From NCBI GenBank assembly GCA_016711435.1, contig JADJSY010000002.1, forward strand, positions 124,001-188,000: a stretch of 64,000 nucleotides of DNA, given 5' to 3'. Shown here in pieces: positions 56,977-64,000 of the stretch. A model generated the notes under the pieces. It saw only the letters and a list, made by a program, of their open reading frames with translations. It was not told where the DNA came from and made no database searches. The stretch's first letter is position 1. Each line of letters opens with the position of its first letter. The translations under genes and the position numbers were made by a program. This DNA comes from Lewinellaceae bacterium. Its GTDB lineage: Bacteria; Bacteroidota; Bacteroidia; Chitinophagales; Saprospiraceae.

Positions 56977-57010
56977 ATACTTTTGCAAATAAAAAGAGTT
57001 TAAACTCTTT
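56977..57010 (+). promoter_or_regulatory. Candidate Rrf2/NsrR operator and -7 element upstream of the nos cluster
   Basis: AAAGAGTTT T AAACTCTTT at 56992-57010 is a perfect 9-1-9 inverted repeat, 30 nt before the cytochrome c start. Its shape (A-rich half, central TTT/AAA) resembles NsrR sites. TACTTTTG at 56977-56984 fits the Bacteroidota -7 consensus TAnnTTTG; no -33 box at standard spacing was found. Confidence 0.55.
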
Positions 57011-57040
57011 AATTATTTTATCACGATCCTCCTTTTCAAC

Positions 57041-57508
57041 ATGACTGGCAAAACGATTTCCCTCACAACACTCCTGCTGCTTATTTTTTTCGCCTGCACT
57101 TCCAAACAGGAAGCAGAGAATGCAGCCAAAAAATCTCCCACCCCTTCCGATCTGGCGGCGACGCAGCCGGAGACTCATGGTACTGAAGTCAAATCAGTGG
57201 AACTGACCAATCCGCTTAATAAAGAATGGGTAACTGCCGGTCAGGCAATCTACGATTCCAAGTGTCTGGCCTGCCACAAACTGAGCGATGAAAAATTAGT
57301 CGGTCCAGGATGGGCGGGCGTGACCAAAAGACGCGAGCCGGTTTGGATTATGAACATGATTACCAATGTAGAAATGATGCTTGAAACAGACCCGGAGGCG
57401 CAAAAGATGCTCGAACAATGCCTCGTGCGTATGCCCAATCAGAACATAACGCAGGAGGACGCCCGAAAACTCATCGAATTCATGCGGAAAAATGACGGGG
57501 AAAAATAA
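57041..57508 (+). CDS. Membrane-anchored monohaem cytochrome c of the nos cluster
   Basis: A 155-residue lipoprotein: signal ISLTTLLLLIFFAC with the lipidated Cys at about 19, then a Lys/Glu/Pro-rich tether, and a class I cytochrome c with haem site CLACH near residue 76 and a probable axial Met in MPNQNITQEDARKLIEFM. Cytochromes of this kind commonly open nos clusters of clade II type and probably carry electrons to NosZ. It lies 93 nt upstream of nosZ with a GGGGCAA heptad array between the two. Confidence 0.87.
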   Translation: MTGKTISLTTLLLLIFFACTSKQEAENAAKKSPTPSDLAATQPETHGTEVKSVELTNPLNKEWVTAGQAIYDSKCLACHKLSDEKLVGPGWAGVTKRREPVWIMNMITNVEMMLETDPEAQKMLEQCLVRMPNQNITQEDARKLIEFMRKNDGEK

Positions 57509-57543
57509 GGGGCAAAAGGCAAGGGGCAAAGAGCAAAGGACAA
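57509..57543 (+). repeat. Heptad array, word GGGGCAA
   Basis: GGGGCAA, AAGGCAA, GGGGCAA, AGAGCAA, AGGACAA start at the base after the cytochrome c stop. No inverted partner was found before nosZ. Confidence 0.9.
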
Positions 57544-57601
57544 AACATGCGGTTTGCCATGAAGCAATAATGGAATATCTAATTCAAAATCAACTTTTTA
57601 T

Positions 57602-59602
57602 ATGAAAATCAGACATATTTTCCTGTTCACAGCCGCTGTACTGTTGCTGCCTGCGCTGCTCCTTACACCCGGCTGCAAACCCAAAAACATCAGTTCCGCC
57701 GTGGAAGGCGACGCTGCTCAAAAAGTGTACGTTGCTCCCGGCAAATACGATGAGTTTTACAACATCGTTTCCGGCGGTTTCAACGGCCAGGTGGCCGTTT
57801 ACGGTATTCCTTCGGGGCGTTTGCTGCGCATTGTTCCCGTTTTTTCCCAGTTTGCAGAAAATGGCTGGGGATACAGCGAGGAAACCAAACCGATGCTGAA
57901 TACTTCCCACGGGTTTGTTCCCTGGGATGATTCGCACCACATCGCGCTTTCGACCACCAATGGCGAACACGATGGCCGCTGGGCATTTGTCAATGGCAAC
58001 AATACACCGCGTATCGCCCGGATCAATTTGAAAACCTTCCGGACGGAGGAAATTATCGAAATCCCGAACAGTTCCGACAACCACTCTTCGCCGTTTCTGA
58101 CCGAAAATTCGGAATACGCCGTGGCCGGTACACGTTTCAGTTATCCGATGGACGACGACGACTCCGATCCCGACGTTGCCATAAGTACCTATAAACAAAA
58201 CTTTAAAGGCACCGTCTCTTTCATCGGTATCAACCCCGAAAGCGGCGAAATGAAAGTCAGTTTCCAGGTGTTGCTGCCCGGCGTCAACTTCGACCTGAGT
58301 CGCGGCGGCCGAGGCCCTTCGCGCGACTGGTTTTTCTTCTCCTGCTACAACACCGAACAGGCCAACACTTTGCTGGAAGTAAACGCTTCCCAGAAAGACA
58401 AGGACTTTATCATGGCCCTTAACTGGAAAAAATGTGAGGAGTACGTCAAAGCGGGCAAAGGCAAAAAATCCAAAGTCCGCTACGCCCACAACGTGTACAG
58501 CGACAAAACGCACACGGGCACATCCACCATCGAAACGGAAACCATCGTGCTCGATCCGAAAGAACTGAAAGACATCGTATACTTTATGCCTTGTCCGAAA
58601 TCGCCGCATGGTTGCGACGTGGATCCGAGCGGCGAGTACATCTGCGGTTCCGGCAAATTAGCCGCTGTGATTCCGGTGTTCTCTTTCCAGAAAATTCAGA
58701 AAGCCATCGCCGACAAAAACTTTGAAGGCACGTTCGACGATATTCCGGTGCTGAAATACGATGCTGTGCTGCATGGCGAGGTGAAAAAACCGGGTCTCGG
58801 CCCATTGCATACCGAATTCGACGGCAAAGGTTTTGCCTACACTTCTTTCTTTGTTTCCTCTGAAATTGTCAAGTGGAACATCGAAAAACTCGAAGTGGTA
58901 GACCGCGTCCCCACGTATTATTCCATCGGTCACCTGAGTATTCCCGGCGGCCCAACGCGCAAACCGCACGGCAAATACGTGATCGCCTACAACAAAATCA
59001 CCAAAGACCGATATCTGCCGACAGGGCCGGAACTGACCCAGTCCGCGCAACTGTACGACATCTCCGGCGATAAAATGAAACTCCTGCTCGACTTCCCGAC
59101 AACCGGCGAACCGCACTACGCAGAAGCCATTCCCGCCAGTCTGGTACAGCCGAATTCTGTCCGGTTCTTCAAAATTGAAGAAAATGAACACCCCTATGTT
59201 GCCAAAGGGGAGAAAGAAGCGACTGTCACCCGGGATGGCAATAAGGTCCACGTGAACATGACTTCGATTCGTTCCCACTTCAACCCCGACAATATTGAAG
59301 GCGTCAAATTAGGCGACGAGGTCTATTTCCACGTCACCAACCTCGAACAGGACTGGGATGTACCGCACGGTTTTGCGGTAAAAGGCGCCAACAACGCTGA
59401 AATACTCATCATGCCCGGCGAGACCTGTACCCTTAAATGGGTACCGGATCGGGTAGGCGTATTCCCAATTTACTGCACCGACTTCTGCTCTGCGCTGCAC
59501 CAGGAAATGCAGGGTTACGTGCGGGTGTCGCCGCGCGGTTCCAGTACTGCGCTGACATTCAGCATGGGTAACAAAGCCGCACCGACGGGAGCGGTGAAAT
59601 AA
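57602..59602 (+). CDS. nosZ: Nitrous-oxide reductase, clade II
   Basis: A 666-residue periplasmic copper enzyme reducing N2O to N2. The N-terminus is a Sec-type lipoprotein-like signal (LLLPALLLTPGC), not the twin-arginine signal of clade I, which with the gene order marks clade II. The beta-propeller carries the CuZ histidine motif DDSHH near residue 105 and other His (SPHGCDV, RKPHGK). The C-terminal cupredoxin has the CuA site YCTDFCSALHQEMQGY (two Cys, His, Met; about residues 620-635). Length and motifs are those of an intact enzyme. It is preceded by cytochrome c and followed by accessory genes; there is no nirS/nirK or nor here, so the organism may be an N2O consumer without full denitrification, but that needs the genome. 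Confidence 0.97.
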   Translation: MKIRHIFLFTAAVLLLPALLLTPGCKPKNISSAVEGDAAQKVYVAPGKYDEFYNIVSGGFNGQVAVYGIPSGRLLRIVPVFSQFAENGWGYSEETKPMLNTSHGFVPWDDSHHIALSTTNGEHDGRWAFVNGNNTPRIARINLKTFRTEEIIEIPNSSDNHSSPFLTENSEYAVAGTRFSYPMDDDDSDPDVAISTYKQNFKGTVSFIGINPESGEMKVSFQVLLPGVNFDLSRGGRGPSRDWFFFSCYNTEQANTLLEVNASQKDKDFIMALNWKKCEEYVKAGKGKKSKVRYAHNVYSDKTHTGTSTIETETIVLDPKELKDIVYFMPCPKSPHGCDVDPSGEYICGSGKLAAVIPVFSFQKIQKAIADKNFEGTFDDIPVLKYDAVLHGEVKKPGLGPLHTEFDGKGFAYTSFFVSSEIVKWNIEKLEVVDRVPTYYSIGHLSIPGGPTRKPHGKYVIAYNKITKDRYLPTGPELTQSAQLYDISGDKMKLLLDFPTTGEPHYAEAIPASLVQPNSVRFFKIEENEHPYVAKGEKEATVTRDGNKVHVNMTSIRSHFNPDNIEGVKLGDEVYFHVTNLEQDWDVPHGFAVKGANNAEILIMPGETCTLKWVPDRVGVFPIYCTDFCSALHQEMQGYVRVSPRGSSTALTFSMGNKAAPTGAVK

Positions 59603-59705
59603 AGGGCAAAAAGCAAGGGGCAATAAAACAAAAGGCAAAATGCAAAGGGCAAAAATATCTACTCGGTAAAATTTGCCTTTTGCCCTTTGCATTTTGTTTC
59701 ATTGC
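59603..59705. repeat. Inverted heptad array, word GGGCAAA
   Basis: AGGGCAA, AAAGCAA, GGGGCAA and related units from the base after the nosZ stop, mirrored by TTTGCC(C/T) units at about 59672-59705. Same word family as 40680-40806 and 57509-57543. Confidence 0.88.
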
Positions 59706-59725
59706 CTACATTCAATTCCAAACAC

Positions 59726-60763
59726 ATGAACAAACTCAGCAACACAACACGTATACTGCTCGGTATCACAACCCTGTCCCTTGTGGTTACCTATTTCGTA
59801 CCGCTCTGGCAAATCCTGCTTTGGGCGCCGCAATACCCGGAAGGGCTGACCATGAAAATATGGGTGAACAAGCTGAGTGGGGAAGTCGATATCATCAATG
59901 GGCTGAATCACTACATCGGCATGAAACATATCAGTGTCGAGATGTTTCCCGAATTCCAGTACATCGGCCCGCTGATCGGTTTCCTGATAGCGGTAGGGCT
60001 GGCGGCGGCAGTGTTGGGAAGTGCCCGTATCCTGTTCTTTTTCACGATTTTATCTTATGTGTACGGCGTCGCTGCTATGTGGGATTTCTGGCGTTGGGGC
60101 TACGATTACGGCCACAACCTCGATCCGAATGCTGCTATCAAAGTGCCGGATATGTCGTATCAGCCGCCTTTGATCGGCTATAAAAACCTGCTCAATTTCA
60201 CTTCCTATTCCGGCCCAGATACAGGCGCCTGGATGATTATCGGGGTCTGTTTATTAGCGACGGTCTTGTGGTGGTGGGAGTATTTTAAACATAAAAAGAA
60301 GATGAAAACAAAACCGCTGACTACACTGACAACTGGTTTCGGTATCGTGTTATTGACTACCCTGCTGGCGGGTTCCTGTGCTTCAGGCCCCGAACCGATC
60401 CGATACGGCCAGGATGCCTGCTACCATTGCAAGATGACGCTCACCGATAAACGTTTCGGTTCGGAGATCATTACCGACAAAGGCAAGGTGCTGAAATTCG
60501 ACGACCTCAACTGCTTAGTGGCGCACTTAGACGGCGGCGAAATACCGGCGGCAAACGTCGCGCAGATCGTTTCGGTCGACTTCAAAAAAGGCGCTTCGTT
60601 CGTAGACGTTCAAAAGGCTTTTTTCCTGCAAAATGAAGCGATCAAAAGCCCCATGCGCAGCGATGTGGCAACATTTTCCGATCCCGCTGATCTGGCAAAG
60701 GTGAAAACGGAGATTGGCGGCGGAACGGAAATGAACTGGGACGCCGTGCGGAAAAGTTTTTAA
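59726..60763 (+). CDS. nosL: Nos-cluster membrane protein fused in frame to NosL
   Basis: A single 345-residue frame from the ATG at 59726. Residues 1-190 form a membrane protein with four helices (LLGITTLSLVVTYFVPLW ... WMIIGVCLLATVLWWW) and a periplasmic loop. The copper chaperone NosL begins at an internal Met193 (MKTKPLTTLTTGFGIVLLTTLLAGSC) with its own lipoprotein signal, followed by QDACYHCKMTLTDKRFGSEI (Cys-x2-Cys copper site) and ends near DAVRKSF. NosL feeds copper for CuZ maturation. In relatives I expect two genes. The junction contains ATGA (60302-60305), and removal of one A in the A5 run 60293-60297 would give a stop overlapping that ATG. So the fusion is either real or a base-call error. 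If real, signal peptidase II could split it. Confidence 0.85.
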   Translation: MNKLSNTTRILLGITTLSLVVTYFVPLWQILLWAPQYPEGLTMKIWVNKLSGEVDIINGLNHYIGMKHISVEMFPEFQYIGPLIGFLIAVGLAAAVLGSARILFFFTILSYVYGVAAMWDFWRWGYDYGHNLDPNAAIKVPDMSYQPPLIGYKNLLNFTSYSGPDTGAWMIIGVCLLATVLWWWEYFKHKKKMKTKPLTTLTTGFGIVLLTTLLAGSCASGPEPIRYGQDACYHCKMTLTDKRFGSEIITDKGKVLKFDDLNCLVAHLDGGEIPAANVAQIVSVDFKKGASFVDVQKAFFLQNEAIKSPMRSDVATFSDPADLAKVKTEIGGGTEMNWDAVRKSF

Positions 60764-60776
60764 TAAATATCTCAAA

Positions 60777-62009
60777 ATGAAGCACTTATTGATCTGTTTT
60801 CTACTTCTGATGACCGGAGCTTTGTCTGCCGCAGTGATCGAAGTAGGCGCAGGCCGGGCCTGTCCGAATATCCGCACCGCACTGGAACGGGCGCATTCGG
60901 GCGATACCATCCTGGTACACCCGGGCGTGTATGCAGAAGGCAATCTGGAGATCAACAAACCTTTGTCGCTGATCGGCATCGGTTACCCCGTACTCGACGG
61001 CAGGCACCTGGACGAAGTCATTACGGTCAATAGCCCGTATGTGACCGTGCAGGGATTTGACATCCGCAACAGCGGTCAAATGAGCACGAAGGACCTGGCA
61101 GGCATCAAAGTGTTGTCGGCGGATTCGGTGGTCATTGCTGAAAACCGTTTTCAGGACTGCAATTTTGCCATTTACCTGTCCAATACCATCGGATGTAGGG
61201 TCAGCCGCAATGTGGTGCGGGGCATTATCAAAGAAGAACAGAACAGCGGCAACGGCATCCATTTATGGAAATGCGCGGGCGCCGTGATTGAAGAAAATTA
61301 CCTGACCGGGCACCGCGACGGCATTTATTTCGAATTCGTGACCGACTCTGAAATAAAGGGTAACACCAGCGAACAAAACCTGCGTTACGGCCTGCACTTT
61401 ATGTTTTCACACAGCGACAGCTATCACCACAACACGTTTCGCAACAACGGCGCGGGTGTGGCAGTCATGTACTCGCGCCAGGTCAGCATGACGGAAAACT
61501 ATTTTGGTTACAACTGGGGGAGTTCCGCTTACGGCATTCTGCTGAAAGACATTTCAGACAGCCATATCTGGAAAAACAACTTCGAACACAATTCAGCGGG
61601 CGTGTACCTGGAAGGCGCCAGCCGGATCATACTGGAAGACAACCAGTTTCGCGAAAACGGCTGGGCGCTGCGCGTGCAGGCCAGCTGCGACGCCAATGTG
61701 ATCCGCAGCAATAACTTTTTTGGCAATTCTTTCGACGTGTCCACAAACGGGAGCCTGGTACTCAACACCTTCAACGGCAACTACTGGGATAAATACGAAG
61801 GTTACGACCTCGATCGCGACGGTATCGGCGATGTGCCTTATCGGCCCGTCAGCCTGTACGCCGTGGTGGTGGAGCGGATGCCCCATGCGCTGATGCTGAT
61901 GCGCAGTTTTATGGTGTACCTGATGGACAAGGCCGAAAAAATTATTCCTTCCCTGACGCCGGAACAACTGATGGATGAAAAACCCGTGATGCGGCCGCTG
62001 GCATTTTAA
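60777..62009 (+). CDS. nosD: NosD copper-insertion accessory protein
   Basis: 410 residues with a Sec signal (LLICFLLLMTGALSA). Right-handed parallel beta-helix of the carbohydrate-binding/CASH type, with repeats such as SNTIGCRVSRNVVRG, EFVTDSEIKGNTSEQNLRYGLHFMFSHSD and GNYWDKYEGYDLDRDGIGDVPYRP; this last segment is diagnostic of NosD. It works in the periplasm with the NosFY ABC transporter to assemble the CuZ sulfide-copper cluster. It starts 13 nt after the NosL stop and is followed by the fasciclin lipoprotein. Confidence 0.95.
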   Translation: MKHLLICFLLLMTGALSAAVIEVGAGRACPNIRTALERAHSGDTILVHPGVYAEGNLEINKPLSLIGIGYPVLDGRHLDEVITVNSPYVTVQGFDIRNSGQMSTKDLAGIKVLSADSVVIAENRFQDCNFAIYLSNTIGCRVSRNVVRGIIKEEQNSGNGIHLWKCAGAVIEENYLTGHRDGIYFEFVTDSEIKGNTSEQNLRYGLHFMFSHSDSYHHNTFRNNGAGVAVMYSRQVSMTENYFGYNWGSSAYGILLKDISDSHIWKNNFEHNSAGVYLEGASRIILEDNQFRENGWALRVQASCDANVIRSNNFFGNSFDVSTNGSLVLNTFNGNYWDKYEGYDLDRDGIGDVPYRPVSLYAVVVERMPHALMLMRSFMVYLMDKAEKIIPSLTPEQLMDEKPVMRPLAF

Positions 62010-62032
62010 GTAAACTTAAAAATTACAATTGT

Positions 62033-62596
62033 ATGAAAATCAACTTTTTATTTCGCACTATTATGGGAATGTTGGCGCTCATCGCACTGACCAACTGCAC
62101 CAGCTCCGTACCGGAACAACAATCTTCCAGCAGCCAGGCCTCTGCTCCTGCGGGCGCCGGACAATCCGCCGTACAAGACAATGATTCACAGAAAGACGTG
62201 GTGAAAGTGGCCATTGGAAGCCCCGACCACACCACCTTAGTCACAGCCGTCAAAGCGGCAGAACTGGTAGATGTGCTTTCCAATGCGGGACCTTTCACGG
62301 TATTCGCACCCACCAATGCAGCCTTTGACCTGCTGCCTCCCGGTACAGTGACCGACCTGCTGAAGCCCGATAAAAAAGCGGTGTTGCAGGATATTTTGCA
62401 GTACCACGTCGCTGTTGCGGTGTATAAAACAGAAATGCTCCAGGACGGACAGGTGATTCCAATGGCCAACGACGGCAAAGTCACCATCGGCGTAAAAGAC
62501 GGCAAATACACCGTCAACGGCGCCAATATTATTGCCAGCGTTCCGGCATCGAACGGGATTGTTCATGTCATTGATGCAGTTCTTTTGCCGAAATAG
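62033..62596 (+). CDS. Fasciclin-domain lipoprotein inside the nos cluster
   Basis: A 187-residue lipoprotein: signal IMGMLALIALTNC, then a Ser/Gln/Ala-rich linker (about 35 residues) and a single fasciclin (FAS1) domain with TTLVTAVKAAELVDVLSNAGPFTVFAPTNAAF, LQDILQYHVAV and GIVHVIDAVLLP. FAS1 domains mediate adhesion or protein binding. Its place between nosD and nosF suggests a role in the N2O-reductase machinery, perhaps as a scaffold at the membrane surface; that is inferred from position only. The 228-nt spacer after it holds heptad arrays. Confidence 0.9.
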   Translation: MKINFLFRTIMGMLALIALTNCTSSVPEQQSSSSQASAPAGAGQSAVQDNDSQKDVVKVAIGSPDHTTLVTAVKAAELVDVLSNAGPFTVFAPTNAAFDLLPPGTVTDLLKPDKKAVLQDILQYHVAVAVYKTEMLQDGQVIPMANDGKVTIGVKDGKYTVNGANIIASVPASNGIVHVIDAVLLPK

Positions 62597-62662
62597 TTAT
62601 CAGGGCTTTTCAGGCTGGAATGGGTAGATAAGGATTCATTTTTTCTCCCTTTTTTTTGTATT

Positions 62663-62824
62663 GTTATCTGTTATCAGTTATCTGGTTCGGCATGGGGAAA
62701 TAAAAACAAGCATTTTAACCCTTTTTAGCCTGAAAAACCACCGATAACTAATAACAGATAACTGATAACTATTTCCAGCCTGAAAAACCACTAATAACTA
62801 ATAACAGATAACTGATAACCAATA
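62663..62824 (+). repeat. 50-nt tandem repeat with GATAACT heptads before nosF
   Basis: GTTATCT, GTTATCA, GTTATCT at 62663-62683 mirror the later array. A direct repeat of exactly 50 nt (62727-62776, 62777-62826) contains AGCCTGAAAAACCAC followed by heptads ATAACTA, ATAACAG, ATAACTG. The last unit leads into the nosF start (ATAACCA ATAATG). Confidence 0.93.
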
Positions 62825-63541
62825 ATGCTCGAATCCACCCAACTCAGCAAATCCTTTGGCAAACTCAAAGTCCTCGACGGGGTGAGTGTGCGCATGCAGG
62901 CAGGCCAGGCTGTTTCGTTTATCGGGCCGAATGGTTCCGGCAAAACAACTTTTATCAAATGCCTGCTCGGTCTGGTCATCCCCGATAGCGGCGATGTGAC
63001 CATGAACGGCGAACATATCCTGGGTAACTGGGACTACCGCCGGCACATCGGTTATATGCCCCAGATCGGGCGTTACCCCGATCATATCCGGGTGGGACAA
63101 CTGTTTGATATGATACAGGAGATCAGGCGCGGCACCTTTCAGCACCTCGACGACGACCTGATGCGGGCATTTGAAGTCGATACATTTGCCCATAAAACCA
63201 TGCGCACCCTGTCCGGTGGCACCCGCCAGAAAGTGAGCGCCTGCCTGGCTTTTATGTTTGATCCCGCTGTGTTGATTCTGGATGAGCCGACCGCCGGGCT
63301 GGATCCCTTGTCTTCCGAAATATTGAAAGAAAAGGTGCTGGCAGAAAAAGCGAAAGGGAAACTTACCCTGCTTACCTCTCACATTCTCAGCGATCTGGAC
63401 GAACTGACCACCGATGTGCTGTATATTATGGAGGGCAAAGTGCTTTTTTACCAGCCCATCGAACAACTGAAAGCCCAAACGGGTGAGGACAAACTGCACC
63501 GCGCTATTGCAAATGTTATGAAACAACAGGCTACGGCATGA
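62825..63541 (+). CDS. nosF: NosF, ABC transporter ATPase
   Basis: A 238-residue cytoplasmic ATPase subunit. Walker A GPNGSGKTTFIK (residues about 36-47), Q-loop MPQIGRYPD, signature LSGGTRQKVS, Walker B VLILDEPTAGLDP and switch His in LTSHILSDLDEL. With NosY it drives sulfur or copper-cluster supply to NosD for CuZ maturation. The start codon lies in the register of the preceding heptad array and has no visible Shine-Dalgarno sequence. Its stop overlaps the nosY start as ATGA. Confidence 0.95.
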   Translation: MLESTQLSKSFGKLKVLDGVSVRMQAGQAVSFIGPNGSGKTTFIKCLLGLVIPDSGDVTMNGEHILGNWDYRRHIGYMPQIGRYPDHIRVGQLFDMIQEIRRGTFQHLDDDLMRAFEVDTFAHKTMRTLSGGTRQKVSACLAFMFDPAVLILDEPTAGLDPLSSEILKEKVLAEKAKGKLTLLTSHILSDLDELTTDVLYIMEGKVLFYQPIEQLKAQTGEDKLHRAIANVMKQQATA

Positions 63542-64000
63542 AATCCATCATACAAGAAATAGCGCCGGAGATACGTTTTTCCACCATGCAACACACGACC
63601 GGCAAATCGGCGGCAGCCGGAAATCCCATATTCCGCATCATCAAATACGTGCTGTATGATATCCTGCAAAACAGGATCGTCATTGGTTATACGTTGTTTC
63701 TGCTGGCCGTTTCGATGGGTTTGTTCGGCCTGAGCGACGACCCGACCAAAGGGCTTATCAGTCTGCTGAATATCGTGCTGATTGTCACGCCTTTGGTGAG
63801 TGTGGTGTTTGCGACCATTCATTTTTACAATGCCGGTGAATTTATCGAATTGCTGGCCGCCCAGCCCATTCGACGGGGCGTTATTGTCTGGAGCCAGTTT
63901 TTGGGGCTGGTTATTGCCCTGCTGATTGCAGTGTTGCTCGGCATCGGCATCCCGATCGCTTTGTACACGCCTACCGCAACGGGTTTGTCCCTGTTGGCAG
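63538..64000 (+). CDS. nosY: NosY, ABC transporter permease, 5' part
   Basis: The first 154 codons of a membrane protein cut by the window edge. The start at 63538 overlaps the nosF stop (ATGA); an alternative Met is 16 codons in. Membrane segments visible are IVIGYTLFLLAVSMGLFGL, LLNIVLIVTPLVSVVFATIHFY and VIWSQFLGLVIALLIAVLLGIGI-like (the frame reads VIVWSQFLGLV), with ELLAAQPIRRG between them, the loop found in NosY/ABC-2 permeases. It is the partner of NosF. The rest lies beyond 64000. Confidence 0.9.
   Translation, partial: MKSIIQEIAPEIRFSTMQHTTGKSAAAGNPIFRIIKYVLYDILQNRIVIGYTLFLLAVSMGLFGLSDDPTKGLISLLNIVLIVTPLVSVVFATIHFYNAGEFIELLAAQPIRRGVIVWSQFLGLVIALLIAVLLGIGIPIALYTPTATGLSLLA

Noticed and set aside
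56890..57040. FNR/DNR-type box (TTGATxxxxATCAA) upstream of the nos cluster
   Set aside because: Only partial matches such as GTGATCAAAATC were seen, without a symmetric second half.
57590..58609. Long open frame antisense to nosZ
   Set aside because: A shadow of the highly biased nosZ codon use; the peptide has no recognisable domain.
1..64000. tRNA or rRNA genes
   Set aside because: No cloverleaf with conserved TTCGA-type loop and no rRNA-like stretch was recognised on reading; a tRNAscan run would settle it.

Overview
This 64 kb window looks like chromosome from a free-living member of the Bacteroidota, probably the Saprospiria/Chitinophagia side; I cannot name a species. Pointers are a SusC/SusD pair, type IX secretion (T9SS) sorting domains, six large FtsX/MacB-type permeases starting near-identically and ending in NPVxSLR(N/S)E, and a clade II (Sec/lipoprotein) nitrous oxide reductase cluster. 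No rRNA, tRNA, CRISPR array, phage or transposase gene was seen.

Layout. 1-8.9 kb: end of an MMPL/RND exporter, a symporter/metallophosphoesterase pair, susCD and a DUF2064 protein. 9.2-21.4 kb: a TlpA-like thioredoxin protein between 82-nt inverted repeats, an SGNH-esterase/glycosidase fusion, a soluble Clp-type AAA fused to an M41 peptidase, an SPFH protein, pheS, a guanine-deaminase-like gene, ftsK and an orphan MbtH protein. 21.5-26.2 kb: a PQQ/cytochrome c dehydrogenase, a lipoprotein and an MFS transporter. 26.6-31.6 kb: two permeases. 31.7-42 kb: T9SS proteins, a collagen-like/S74 surface protein, a TonB-dependent receptor and a DUF2911-TPR protein. 42.4-50 kb: three more permeases. 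50.3-55.8 kb: mocA-like, TauE/SafE, a transmembrane winged-helix regulator, a small exported protein and a sixth permease on the minus strand. 56.5-64 kb: an NsrR-like Rrf2 regulator divergent from cytochrome c, nosZ, a membrane protein fused to NosL, nosD, a fasciclin lipoprotein, nosF and the start of nosY.

The most unusual signal is between the genes. Many spacers carry short arrays of heptanucleotide words (one locus uses octamers). The word differs by locus (ATAACTA, CTCACCT, ACTCACG, AAGTCCG, GGGCAAA, ATTGATG, CCAAACA), the period is mostly exactly 7, and arrays often occur as inverted pairs sharing one word. Several sit directly against a start codon with the A/C-rich strand as the coding strand. 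Separate families of long palindromes and IS-end-like inverted repeats are also present.

Sequence quality matters. Six otherwise intact genes carry one-base frameshifts, nearly all at short homopolymers (ftsK, tlpA-like, MFS, DUF2911 and twice in one permease), and two spacers hold long poly-G stretches. I read these as probable sequencing or assembly errors. Genes are reported as whole loci with the breakpoints given.
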